Position numbers and translations under genes: made by a program | The notes under the pieces: model-generated | What the model was told of the DNA's origin: nothing | Seen by the model: only the letters and a program-made list of their open reading frames with translations | Databases searched by the model: none | Assembly: GCA_016202845.1 (NCBI GenBank) | Contig: JACQNW010000094.1 | Location: forward strand, 1-26,167 | Direction of reading: 5' to 3' | Source of the DNA: Candidatus Aenigmatarchaeota archaeon | GTDB taxonomy: Archaea > Aenigmatarchaeota > Aenigmatarchaeia > GW2011-AR5 | Length of the DNA: 26,167 nt | In this document: piece after piece, positions 15,098 to 21,795 of the stretch | Numbering within the stretch: the first letter of the stretch is position 1 | Layout: each line of letters opens with the position of its first letter

Positions 15098-15844
15098 TCA
15101 CTTTTTCTTTTTTGATGTACCGACGCCCTTAGGCGTCATAGACCTTGGTTCAAGCTGCAAGTCTCCAATAGTTCCAATATCCGTGCCGTCTAATAGATGC
15201 AGGCGCGCTGTTTTTTTGATCAGTCTTCTGGCTAAAGGTCCCAAAAGTTCGTCCTGGTTTATTATTGTTGCGCCGCACAGTTCGTTGAACGCAGGCATGA
15301 TAATGAGTTCTTTTCCTTTATACTTTCCTCTTAATTTTCCCAGGACCCATACAGGCTCTGTATAAACAGCCCTGACCTTGTCAATAAATTTTACATGCGG
15401 CTGGTTGTGGCCGATTATTATAGTTTTCTTTTTTGTCTGTATGTTCCTATGGCCATGTGTTAATGCATAGTCTCCTATAGTAAAACCCTCTGTGAGCTTT
15501 ACCCTTTCTGGCAGCGCTCTTTCAATGCCGCCGTCATGATTGCCCTTTACTGCAATTATCTTTTCAAATTCCAGCGCTGAAAAAAATCTTGGCAGCTCCC
15601 TTATTTCCTCGTAATTTGCAAACCCAATTCTGTTTTTTATATCGCCAAGTATCACTAGCGTGCTGGTTTTTGTCTTCTTTTTCAGCTTGTTGAGGCGCTT
15701 TGCAAGAATTTCTGCCTGTCTTGGCAGGGAAAATCCCTTTTCCCAGAGTTCGTGTGATTTCCCTAGATGAAGATCGGCTATGATCAGTGTTTTTCCTATT
15801 TTCAACGCAGGCTGGTTTCTTATAAATTGTACTTTGTTGCTCAT
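15098..15844 (-). CDS. Lhr-associated metallophosphoesterase (COG1407-like)
   Basis: This 248-residue calcineurin-like phosphoesterase shows the full metal motif series: IIADLHLGK (Asp24, His26), LGDIKN, KGNHDGG, THGH and IIGHNQPHV. Archaeal members of this branch are regularly encoded beside Lhr helicases, as here, and probably act on nucleic acid ends or nucleotides; the substrate is not established from sequence. The C-terminal 20 residues (MTPKGVGTSKKKK) are basic and contain a REP-like palindrome in the DNA. ATG 15844 follows a TTTCTATAGG box. Transcribed divergently from the Cys-rich gene at 15907. Confidence 0.85.
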   Translation of the reverse strand: MSNKVQFIRNQPALKIGKTLIIADLHLGKSHELWEKGFSLPRQAEILAKRLNKLKKKTKTSTLVILGDIKNRIGFANYEEIRELPRFFSALEFEKIIAVKGNHDGGIERALPERVKLTEGFTIGDYALTHGHRNIQTKKKTIIIGHNQPHVKFIDKVRAVYTEPVWVLGKLRGKYKGKELIIMPAFNELCGATIINQDELLGPLARRLIKKTARLHLLDGTDIGTIGDLQLEPRSMTPKGVGTSKKKK

Positions 15845-15906
15845 ATTGTGTTTGCCTATAGAAAGTTCTTAAGGCAGTTGCTACAAATATTAAAGAGGTG
15901 TTTACA

Positions 15907-16065
15907 ATGGCTTGTAAAAAATGCGGTGGAAAAACAAAAGGCTTCAAGTGCGACATTTGCAGTGCAACATCAGACCATCATGTAGAAAGTCACAAATGTG
16001 GTGGAAAGCATTGCATGCCAATGTGCGGTGCTTGCGGTCAGGCTGAAAAAAAGTGCAAATGTTGA
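15907..16065 (+). CDS. Cys-rich mini-protein, 52 aa, metal-binding
   Basis: The product has ten cysteines and four histidines in 52 residues: Cys3-x-x-Cys6, Cys15-x-x-Cys18, Cys31, Cys36, Cys40-x-x-Cys43, Cys50-x-Cys52. The arrangement suggests two small zinc-ribbon or treble-clef knuckles rather than a loose metallothionein. A strong ribosome site, AAGAGGTG at 15893-15900, precedes ATG 15907, so it is very probably translated despite its size. Similar small archaeal proteins with CGGKTKG and HCMP blocks exist to my recollection, without known function. Confidence 0.75.
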   Translation: MACKKCGGKTKGFKCDICSATSDHHVESHKCGGKHCMPMCGACGQAEKKCKC

Positions 16066-16145
16066 TGTGCACAAAGTAGGATAATTTTGGAATTTTTGAA
16101 CAATTTTGGTTAATTTTTTGGATATTTGTTCCGCTTTAACCAAAA

Positions 16146-16182
16146 CTTTTTATAATCTTTTGCTAAGCTAACAGCTGGAGGT
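16146..16182 (+). promoter_or_regulatory. TATA box and Shine-Dalgarno for the DUF4382 gene
   Basis: CTTTTTATAATC at about 16146-16157 is a canonical archaeal TATA element; transcription would start near 16178. GGAGGT at 16177-16182 sits seven bases before ATG 16189. The rest of the gap 16066-16145 is T-rich and shows nothing else. Confidence 0.6.
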
Positions 16183-16188
16183 ATCAAT

Positions 16189-17508
16189 ATGGAAACAAAA
16201 AATGCGTTACTTCTGCTTGCTTTGGTGGCGGTTGTGTTTGTCGCCGGTTGCACTACATATACATCAGGTTCTGCAACAGGCAGGGCTGTATTTACAGCGA
16301 CAGACGCAGCAGCAGACATGGGCACTATAAGCAGTGTGCAAGTAACAATAGACGAAATCAAGGTACACAGTGCATCGAAGGGCTGGGTTACTGTATCATC
16401 TACACCAAGAACCGTAGATCTGTTGGAGCTTAAAGCAGAGTCAAAAAATGAGTTGCTTGCAGATGCAAATCTTGCGGCAGACGCTTATTCGCAGATGCGC
16501 TTTGAAGTTTCAAAAGTCATGGTAACAGATGCATCTGGCACTTACGAAGCAAAACTCCCTTCCAACGAGGTAAAGTTTTCAGGCACGCTAGTTGTTGAAG
16601 CGAACAAGACTGCAACAGCAACATTCGACTTTCTTGCAGACGAATCTCTTCATATAACTTCCAGGGGTTCAGGCAGTGCAGGAACAAAATATGTTATGGC
16701 TCCTGTGATCCAAGTTACAACACGCAGCAATGCTGATGTCAGGCTGGAGTCTGACAATGAAGTTCAGGTATCAGGCGGAGCTGTTAACACAAATGAAAAA
16801 ATCGGCATGGATATAAACGGAAATGTCGGTGTCGGTTTGAAAATACCTGCCAATGTAGTTCTTGACGTGAATGGCGGAGTAATTTCTGTCATAAGCGCAG
16901 AAGGCAGGGGTGTTTTCGCTGTAACAGATGCAGCCGCAAACATGGGCTCTGTTAGCAAAGTGGAAGTTACAATAAGAGAAGTGCAGGTGCATAGCGCCTC
17001 ACAAGGCTGGGTAACAGTGTCTACAACACCAAAGACAGTGGATCTGTTGGAGCTAAAAACAGAAAATAGAAACGAGTTGTTGGCTGACACAAATCTTGTT
17101 GCAGACACCTACAATCAAGTCAGGCTGGAGGTGGAGAAGGTTGTTGTAACAGACCAGGATGGCGAGCACGAAGCAAAACTGCCTTCAAATGAGCTGAAGA
17201 TAGTAGGAAATTTTGTGGTCGAGGCAAACAAGACAACCGCAACTGTTTTTGACTTCATGGCAAATGAGTCTCTTCACACGACATCTGGTGCAAATAAGCA
17301 GTACATCATGGCCCCAGTTATAAAAATTACATCTGCAACAGATGCACAGGTTGACGCAGAGTCAAACAGCGATGTAAAAATTGCCGGCGGTTCTGTAAAG
17401 ACCGATACCACAGTGGGCATGGATGTCAAGGGAAATGTCGGTGCTGGTTTGAGAATTCCAAGCAGTGCCATGCTGCAGATAATTGGCAATATTGCCGTTA
17501 TCGTGTAA
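16189..17508 (+). CDS. lipoprotein with two tandem DUF4382 domains
   Basis: The 439-residue protein starts with a hydrophobic signal ending in a lipobox (VFVAGC, Cys21), so it is expected to be lipid-anchored on the outer face of the membrane. Two DUF4382 domains follow, about residues 32-205 and 246-415. They share blocks such as TDAAADMGTISSVQVTI / TDAAANMGSVSKVEVTI, HSASxGWVTVS, TVDLLELK, EAKLPSNE and YVMAPVI / YIMAPVI. The DUF4382 fold is carbohydrate-binding-like and of unknown function. Each domain is followed by a similar strand-rich segment with DINGNVGVGLKIP / DVKGNVGAGLRIP, so the duplicated unit is longer than the domain. Confidence 0.88.
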   Translation: METKNALLLLALVAVVFVAGCTTYTSGSATGRAVFTATDAAADMGTISSVQVTIDEIKVHSASKGWVTVSSTPRTVDLLELKAESKNELLADANLAADAYSQMRFEVSKVMVTDASGTYEAKLPSNEVKFSGTLVVEANKTATATFDFLADESLHITSRGSGSAGTKYVMAPVIQVTTRSNADVRLESDNEVQVSGGAVNTNEKIGMDINGNVGVGLKIPANVVLDVNGGVISVISAEGRGVFAVTDAAANMGSVSKVEVTIREVQVHSASQGWVTVSTTPKTVDLLELKTENRNELLADTNLVADTYNQVRLEVEKVVVTDQDGEHEAKLPSNELKIVGNFVVEANKTTATVFDFMANESLHTTSGANKQYIMAPVIKITSATDAQVDAESNSDVKIAGGSVKTDTTVGMDVKGNVGAGLRIPSSAMLQIIGNIAVIV

Positions 17509-17542
17509 AAAAAGATTTTCTATTTTTTTTAATTTCATTTAT

Positions 17543-17854
17543 TTACACTTTGCTTACTTTTTCCTGCTTCATCACTGTTTTGGCAATCCAGAATATGACC
17601 AATGCTATTATTATGAAGTTTATTACAGATGACAAGAATGGGCCAACTCCGAAGTGGAACGGGCCTATGTTTAATGTGGATGTCTGCCAATCGCTGCCCG
17701 CTGCTGAAAGCATCGGCGCTATGACGGGCATTATTATGTTCTTGACAAGAGACTGCACAAGATCTGTTACTGCAAGGCCCATGACAAATGCGATTGCCAG
17801 GGCAAGAATTTTGTACTCATTCAAAAATTCCTTGAATTCTTTTATAAATCCCAT
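17543..17854 (-). CDS. mscL: large-conductance mechanosensitive channel
   Basis: The 103-residue protein has the MscL layout: amphipathic N-terminus MGFIKEFKEFL, first membrane helix ILALAIAFVMGLAVTDLVQS, periplasmic loop and second helix (about 75-95), then a short charged tail. The channel opens under membrane tension to release solutes. The frame runs on to 17989, but homology starts at ATG 17854, which lies about 24 bases after ATTTATAATC. The same AT-rich region probably also serves the divergent secreted-protein gene. Shorter than bacterial MscL because the C-terminal bundle is trimmed. Confidence 0.85.
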   Translation of the reverse strand: MGFIKEFKEFLNEYKILALAIAFVMGLAVTDLVQSLVKNIIMPVIAPMLSAAGSDWQTSTLNIGPFHFGVGPFLSSVINFIIIALVIFWIAKTVMKQEKVSKV

Positions 17855-17897
17855 GGCACACACTCTCTTTTTAAGATTATAAATAATGATTTTAAAT

Positions 17898-18305
17898 ATG
17901 AATTTTAAGGCTACCGTTTTGTTCGTGATGCTGGTTTCAGCAGCTGCTTTCGCAGCAGAGCTGAACATGGGAAAAGTTGAAGTGATCAAAGGCGAGCTGG
18001 CGCAGATAAATATTGAAAATGCGCCTTATGGAGGCGCATATGGAACAATAAAGCTAAGGATTGGTTTTGCGGAATGGTACCCTGATGCAGTCTGGATGAT
18101 TCCGGAAAATTCAAACAAGGGTGATTTTTCTTATACAGGCACTGCTTATTCTGTCCCCTCTGCACTTAATCTGACGAACAACTGCCGCTCTTCAATATAT
18201 TATAATTCAACACTGGGCTATGCTTTCAAATCGTCTGTAAAAGAAAACGGAACTTTCTGTATTCTTGCAGATCCGGGGGATTACAAATTTATTGCAGAAT
18301 ATTGA
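17898..18305 (+). CDS. secreted protein of unknown function, 135 aa
   Basis: A Sec-type signal peptide is visible (MNFKATVLFVMLVSAAAFA, cleavage after AFA). The mature part is strand-rich with two cysteines (Cys in NNCRSS and GTFCIL) that could form a disulfide. It begins MGKVEVIKGELAQINIEN, which resembles LQNVKITQGSLIQLTIV in the truncated protein at 18353. I do not recognise the family. ATG 17898 is preferred over 17886 for spacing to the upstream TATA-like sequence; the two starts differ by four codons. Confidence 0.6.
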   Translation: MNFKATVLFVMLVSAAAFAAELNMGKVEVIKGELAQINIENAPYGGAYGTIKLRIGFAEWYPDAVWMIPENSNKGDFSYTGTAYSVPSALNLTNNCRSSIYYNSTLGYAFKSSVKENGTFCILADPGDYKFIAEY

Positions 18306-18308
18306 GCG

Positions 18309-18341
18309 CTTTGATTAACCAATTTTTCAAAGTCCTCTATT
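18309..18341 (+). repeat. 33-nt repeat, copy 1 (inverted relative to copy 2)
   Basis: Begins CTTTGATTAACC and ends CCTCTATT. It is an exact reverse complement of 21129-21161. Inside it, CTTTGA and TCAAAG can form a six-base hairpin, so each copy could also act as a terminator. Copy 1 starts four bases after the stop of the secreted-protein gene. Confidence 0.85.
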
Positions 18342-18352
18342 AGGTGATGTAT

Positions 18353-18547
18353 ATGAAAAGAGTAATTTTTGCTGCCATCCTCATTAGCATCGCAGCTCTG
18401 GCTTTAACGCCTTTGCTGCAGTCTACAGGCTTGGCAACAGCGCCTTTATCAGAACTTCCAAAAAGCAGCTCTGTATTCTTGCAGAATGTGAAGATCACCC
18501 AAGGTTCCCTAATTCAATTAACCATAGTCAGGCAAATTGAATCCTAA
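18353..18547 (+). CDS. short secreted protein, truncated paralogue of upstream gene
   Basis: A 64-residue product with an N-terminal hydrophobic signal (MKRVIFAAILISIAALALTP) and then VKITQGSLIQLTIV, like the start of the mature upstream secreted protein, after which it stops. A good ribosome site (AGGTGAT) precedes ATG 18353. The missing C-terminal part suggests an incomplete duplicate or a gene cut by rearrangement; the adjoining 33-nt repeat copy may mark the event. It ends 46 bases before the pilin start. Confidence 0.5.
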   Translation: MKRVIFAAILISIAALALTPLLQSTGLATAPLSELPKSSSVFLQNVKITQGSLIQLTIVRQIES

Positions 18548-18593
18548 AAGTCACGATAGATCTTTATATATGGCATGTCAACAAATAGAAAGT

Positions 18594-19034
18594 ATGAAAG
18601 GAATTACGCCTGTAATTGCCATAATACTTTTGCTTCTTATAACAGTTGCAATGGTAGGTTTTGCTCTTGTATGGTTTCAGAGGTTCGTTTCTGCAACAGG
18701 CAGCCAGACCGAGCAGAATTTGCAGACACAGTTGGATCAGCAAAGCAAGCTGATTAGCATAGTTAACATCAATAACGCGGGCGGCGCCAAAAGCATAGTA
18801 AGTGTAAAAGATATAGGAACCCGGAACATAGCGCTTACAGAGATTGCAATATTTGTTGATTCTTCCAGGGCAGATGTAGATAGCGTCGCTGGATGTACTG
18901 ATGCAGGTGGTACACGTGTGACTACGATTGCAACTGGCGCAACAATTGACTGCACGCTTGATACTTTATGTAGTTCAGGCAGTAGGTTGAAGATAACAGC
19001 ACCCGGAAACTTTGATGAAACAATTTGCCCTTGA
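18594..19034 (+). CDS. archaeal type IV pilin-like protein
   Basis: The 146-residue protein starts with a class III signal: a short charged leader MKG followed by ITPVIAIILLLLITVAMVG, the hydrophobic assembly helix of archaeal pilins/archaellins, processed by an FlaK/PibD-type peptidase. The rest is a strand-rich head with three or more cysteines near the C-terminus. ATG 18594 is chosen because CTTTATATA (18562-18570) lies about 28 bases upstream and the signal starts there; the frame itself opens earlier at 18537. Likely a surface pilus subunit; no assembly ATPase gene lies in the window. Confidence 0.8.
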   Translation: MKGITPVIAIILLLLITVAMVGFALVWFQRFVSATGSQTEQNLQTQLDQQSKLISIVNINNAGGAKSIVSVKDIGTRNIALTEIAIFVDSSRADVDSVAGCTDAGGTRVTTIATGATIDCTLDTLCSSGSRLKITAPGNFDETICP

Positions 19035-19085
19035 TTCTATAGAGCTATAAATAATACTTAGCACATAATATTACAGGTGAAAGTA

Positions 19086-19370
19086 ATGAACGTACGCAAT
19101 TTCTCAGATATGATTCGAAAAGACGTATTTACAAACAAGGGTGCATTTGGTGGAAAGGTCATTGATGTTGATCTTGACCTTGAAAAATATCGTGTTAAAT
19201 CGCTTGTTGTAGATGCTGTCCGCGGGTCATTCTTGGCAGATTTGGTTGGCGACAAGCGTGGTGTTATAGTGCCATTCACAATGGTTCAAAGCATTGGTGA
19301 TATTGTTATCATAAAACACATAACGCCGACATCTGTTGAAACAGAAGAAGCTCCCCCGGCAGAAAACTAA
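19086..19370 (+). CDS. PRC-barrel domain protein
   Basis: A 94-residue protein made of one PRC-barrel (VFTNKGAFGGKVIDVDLDLE, KSLVVDAVRG, RGVIVPFTMVQSIGDIVIIK) and a short acidic tail (EEAPPAEN). In archaea single PRC-barrel proteins include the CdpB cell-division partners of SepF; whether this is one cannot be told here. GGTGA at 19077-19081 is the ribosome site for ATG 19086; GCTATAAATA at about 19044-19053 is the probable promoter. Followed by a hairpin terminator. Confidence 0.8.
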   Translation: MNVRNFSDMIRKDVFTNKGAFGGKVIDVDLDLEKYRVKSLVVDAVRGSFLADLVGDKRGVIVPFTMVQSIGDIVIIKHITPTSVETEEAPPAEN

Positions 19371-19378
19371 ACAAATTC

Positions 19379-19412
19379 ACTATGGGTTTTAGCCATAGTA
19401 GTTTAATTTTTT
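19379..19412 (+). terminator. hairpin plus T-run after the PRC-barrel gene
   Basis: ACTATGG (19379-19385) and CCATAGT (19393-19399) form a seven-base stem with a seven-base loop, followed by a T-rich run. This separates the PRC-barrel gene from the oxidoreductase-like operon. Confidence 0.55.
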
Positions 19413-19431
19413 CTTCAAAATAGTTCTATTT

Positions 19432-19470
19432 TTACCTTATCTATAAATCGATGCTTCAACAATAAGGTAA
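19432..19470 (+). promoter_or_regulatory. TATA box framed by a nine-base inverted repeat
   Basis: TTACCTTAT (19432-19440) and ATAAGGTAA (19462-19470) are perfect inverted repeats around TCTATAAATC. The second arm includes the AAGGTAA ribosome-site-like sequence before ATG 19475. The layout suggests an operator over the promoter of the oxidoreductase-like operon. Confidence 0.5.
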
Positions 19471-19474
19471 GAAT

Positions 19475-19948
19475 ATGCTTATTGAGTTGTATGGCTTGCA
19501 TGGAAGGGGGGTTGCAACCGCTTGTAAAATTCTTGCCGATGCATGTGCTTCTTCAAATTTTCATGTCCAGGCAATGGTTAAGGAAGATGATGAAGGATAC
19601 AAGTCTGCTTTTATTAAATTTGACAATGTTTTGGCTGACAAAACATTCCAGGGACCTGATTTTATTATTTTTATGGACGATATAGATATTAAGAGCAAGT
19701 CTTTGAAAGAAAAATCAATTGTGGTTCATAATTCAAAACAGAGAATAGAAAATGCATTATATAAAAAAAAGAAAATCAAGTCGCATTATGTAGATGCATT
19801 TTCTATATCATTAAAACCAAATATTGTAATGCTTGGAGCTCTTTCAAAGTTGTGTAGTAAAATTTCCGCCACATCTGTTAAAGCTGTTTTGAAAAATTAT
19901 AAGATATCAGCCCAGGATTTTGAAGAAGGTTACAGGGGAGTAAAATGA
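19475..19948 (+). CDS. PorG-like gamma domain protein, degenerate
   Basis: The 157-residue protein resembles the gamma subunit/domain of 2-oxoacid:ferredoxin oxidoreductases (POR family): LHGRGVATACKILADACA at the N-terminus corresponds to the family GRGGQGvvtAakiLa, then PDFIIFMDD and a late NIVMLGALSKL block. The GGQG loop is missing two or three residues (GRGVAT), and the usual length is about 180. It is the first gene of an operon with ferredoxin-, alpha- and beta-like genes and overlaps the ferredoxin by four bases. The homology is distant but the order of neighbours supports it. Confidence 0.68.
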   Translation: MLIELYGLHGRGVATACKILADACASSNFHVQAMVKEDDEGYKSAFIKFDNVLADKTFQGPDFIIFMDDIDIKSKSLKEKSIVVHNSKQRIENALYKKKKIKSHYVDAFSISLKPNIVMLGALSKLCSKISATSVKAVLKNYKISAQDFEEGYRGVK

Positions 19949-20172
19949 ATACTAGTATTAATGTAAAACAGGCAATGCTGCGGGTGGCTAAGCCTAAGAT
20001 TGATCTTGACAGGTGCCAAAAAAATTACAGGTGCTTTGTTTTTTGCCCGAGAGATGCGATTGAAATAAAACCAAACGGGTTTCCTTTTATAAATTATAAT
20101 CAGTGTGATGGCTGTCTTATATGCCTGAGGGAATGCCCTGCAACAGCCATAGCCGAGGAGCGGGAGAAATAA
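19945..20172 (+). CDS. PorD-like 2[4Fe-4S] ferredoxin with one altered ligand
   Basis: The 75-residue protein is the ferredoxin-like delta subunit of a POR-type complex. Its second cluster motif is complete (Cys54-DG-Cys57-LI-Cys60-LRE-Cys64-Pro). In the first, Cys24, Cys30 and Cys34-Pro are present but the second ligand position is Asn27 (CQKNYRC), so that cluster may be a 3Fe form or use another ligand. Its TAA overlaps the next ATG (TAATG), as at most junctions of this operon. Confidence 0.8.
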   Translation: MNTSINVKQAMLRVAKPKIDLDRCQKNYRCFVFCPRDAIEIKPNGFPFINYNQCDGCLICLRECPATAIAEEREK

Positions 20173-20254
20173 TGAAGTTAAATAATATTGTTTTCTTTGA
20201 TACGGTAACTTTCTTTTACGAAAAGAAAGCTAGCAAGGAGCGGGAGAAATAATG
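20156..20254 (+). repeat. 19-nt direct repeats bounding a small insert
   Basis: AGGAGCGGGAGAAATAATG occurs at 20156-20174 and 20236-20254. It holds the ribosome site, the codons for EREK, the stop and the next start. Duplication of this junction with about 60 new bases between the copies created a new coupled small reading frame. The insert contains a perfect palindrome, CTTTCTTTT-ACG-AAAAGAAAG. Confidence 0.75.
20172..20252 (+). CDS. 26-aa small protein between the PorD- and PorA-like genes
   Basis: MKLNNIVFFDTVTFFYEKK followed by ASKEREK and stop. It starts at the TAATG of the ferredoxin gene and ends at the TAATG that starts the PorA-like gene, with AGGAGCGGGAG ribosome-site sequences at both. 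Its last residues copy the ferredoxin C-terminus. The FFYEKK segment also resembles the tail of the acetyltransferase at 27-530 (AFYEKKV; 16 identical bases), so the insert may come from the end of such a gene. Translation is likely from position; a function is unknown. Confidence 0.4.
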   Translation: MKLNNIVFFDTVTFFYEKKASKEREK

Positions 20255-21121
20255 CTTTCAGCGCTTTCGTCGCAGGAATCTGCAGTTTACGGCGCATTCT
20301 TGTCGTCTGCAGATCTTGTTGTTCTTGGATCGCAAGAGAAAGTAAATGGTTTTGCAAACTCTCTTTCACTAAAAACATTGATTGACTATGACCCTGAAGC
20401 AGCAGCTTCTGCCGCAGCTTTCTCGTCCAAGCGCGTCTTTACTGCGTCTCCAATATATTCTGAAACATCGCCCCTTGTTTACGCGGGCAAAATAGCCCCT
20501 TCCAATGCCATCGTTTTTATAGCAGAGTCAAATCAGGAAATAATGGATTCAATAGTGCTCGCATACAGGGTGGCAGAAGATCCCAAAGTTAGCGCTCCTG
20601 CTGCAGTTCTTTACGAATATCCTGGCTTCATAGAGTCTGTGAGATTGCCAAATATTGCAGCAGTCAAGAATTTTCTGCAAAAACCAAAGCCTGGAAAACC
20701 AAACATAGAAGCAGCAATCCATGTTATAGAAAAAACAGAGGACCTTTGGAAGAAAAAGTTTCACCGTTCTTTCGGTTTATTCGAATGTTATAAAACAGAG
20801 GACGCCAAGGAGATCCTTGTCATGTCCGGTTTTCATTTCCCTACATGCAAGACTGCAGTTGACAGGCTTAGGGTAGGCGGGAGAAAAGCAGGCGCTGTAA
20901 GGGTAAGGACAGTAAACCCCTTCCATTCTGAAGGGATTTCAAAAATCCTTTCTTCCGCAGAGAAAATATCTGTGCTTGACAGCGCAACTTTTGGCGCTTT
21001 GCTGGCAGACAAAACGCCCTCTGTTAAATCAAGATTCACCTATACCAAGTACCTCTCAGTTGATGATTTTATCAATATTTTTGCAAACATCGGCAAAGAG
21101 GGGAATTTTCAGATAAAATAA
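20252..21121 (+). CDS. PorA-like alpha subunit, shortened
   Basis: The 289-residue protein resembles the alpha subunit of pyruvate/2-oxoacid:ferredoxin oxidoreductases: an N-terminal Ser/Ala-rich pyrimidine-domain-like half with SSKRVFTASPIYSET (family GaRvxTaTSsqGl), SNQEIMDSIVLAYRVAED (family nnQEaxDlxlqAfrxaEd) and a second half with GGRKAGAVRVRTVNPF and KISVLDSATFGAL. It is about 100 residues short. The segment between the TATS-like and QEaxD-like blocks, which normally holds the substrate arginine (R-D-S-G-W region), is largely deleted. So substrate chemistry of the usual kind is not expected. Translationally coupled to the 26-aa frame. Confidence 0.72.
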   Translation: MLSALSSQESAVYGAFLSSADLVVLGSQEKVNGFANSLSLKTLIDYDPEAAASAAAFSSKRVFTASPIYSETSPLVYAGKIAPSNAIVFIAESNQEIMDSIVLAYRVAEDPKVSAPAAVLYEYPGFIESVRLPNIAAVKNFLQKPKPGKPNIEAAIHVIEKTEDLWKKKFHRSFGLFECYKTEDAKEILVMSGFHFPTCKTAVDRLRVGGRKAGAVRVRTVNPFHSEGISKILSSAEKISVLDSATFGALLADKTPSVKSRFTYTKYLSVDDFINIFANIGKEGNFQIK

Positions 21122-21375
21122 TATTTCCAATAGAGGACTTTGAAAAATTGGTTAATCAAAGTGCCCAATAGAATTGTCAAAGAATTTGAAACTGAAATTT
21201 CCTTCGGTTAAGAAATGGCTCAGAAGCTACCCAATCGTCTACATCAGGAGCAGGTACCGACGCCAAAGGCGTCAATGCATGTCCTTTCAGACTGGGGTCG
21301 GTTTCGTCATCGCCACTAATGATTGACAATGAAACAGTTTTAAGCTTGCCATATTTCCATGGAACAAGTGAACTA
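21122..21375. other. 254-nt gap with repeat copy 2, REP-like palindrome and a possible minus-strand gene tail
   Basis: The gap splits the alpha-like gene from the HTH and beta-like genes. It holds the second 33-nt repeat (21129-21161), a REP-like palindrome (21259-21273) and, on the minus strand, protein-like sequence: DDETDPSLKGHALTPLASV, then VPAPDVDDWVASEPF in one frame, and after a one-base shift LTEGNFSFKFFDNSIGHFD with a stop at 21152-21154 inside the repeat. This may be the decayed C-terminal end of a gene. No start is visible. Confidence 0.35.
21129..21161 (-). repeat. 33-nt repeat, copy 2 (inverted relative to copy 1)
   Basis: Exact reverse complement of 18309-18341. The two copies face each other across 2.8 kb that holds the truncated secreted gene, pilin, PRC-barrel and the first oxidoreductase-like genes. 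This copy lies eight bases after the PorA-like stop. Confidence 0.85.
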
Positions 21376-21795
21376 ATGACAATGAGAAAAGGCCGTGAGG
21401 TCTATCCAGAAAAGTATGAGCAGGCCGTAAAGCTGCACGCATCCGGAATGCCAGTAAAAGACATTGCACAAAAACTGTCAATCTCATATTCCTGCGCTTA
21501 CCATTGGGTGAAGGGATTGAGAAAGCCAGAAGAGGGCAATGTTTCAGAATTTATGTCTTTATTGAAAACCAACGGTCCATTGCCTATCGTTGACGTAAAG
21601 GAAAAATTCCCCAAGCACAACGAACTTTTCCTGATATCATCCCGCCGCGGCCTCCCTATAATGCGCAAGACATTGGACAGAAAGTTGAATGATTATAACA
21701 CCTGGTATTTTCTTTCAGGCCAGGAACAGGAGCTTGATAAACGTATAAATCAATTGTACGATAAAATAAAGAGTGTAAAAGAGTTGTTAAAATAA
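21376..21795 (+). CDS. helix-turn-helix protein in the oxidoreductase-like operon
   Basis: A 139-residue protein with a resolvase/Sigma70-4-like HTH (KYEQAVKLHASGMPVKDIAQ then KLSISYSCAYHWVKG), a second compact domain (EFMSLLKTNGPLPIVDVKEK, a wing-like HTH) and a C-terminal coiled tail. It is likely a DNA-binding regulator. Its TAA overlaps the ATG of the beta-like gene (TAATG), so it is translated together with it, an odd place for a regulator. Frame opens at 21319; ATG 21376 (or 21382) begins the conserved part. Confidence 0.65.
   Translation: MTMRKGREVYPEKYEQAVKLHASGMPVKDIAQKLSISYSCAYHWVKGLRKPEEGNVSEFMSLLKTNGPLPIVDVKEKFPKHNELFLISSRRGLPIMRKTLDRKLNDYNTWYFLSGQEQELDKRINQLYDKIKSVKELLK

Noticed and set aside
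18309..21161. Composite transposon bounded by 33-nt inverted repeats
   Set aside because: No transposase or integrase lies between the repeats, the copies have no flanking target duplications, and both sit at gene ends.
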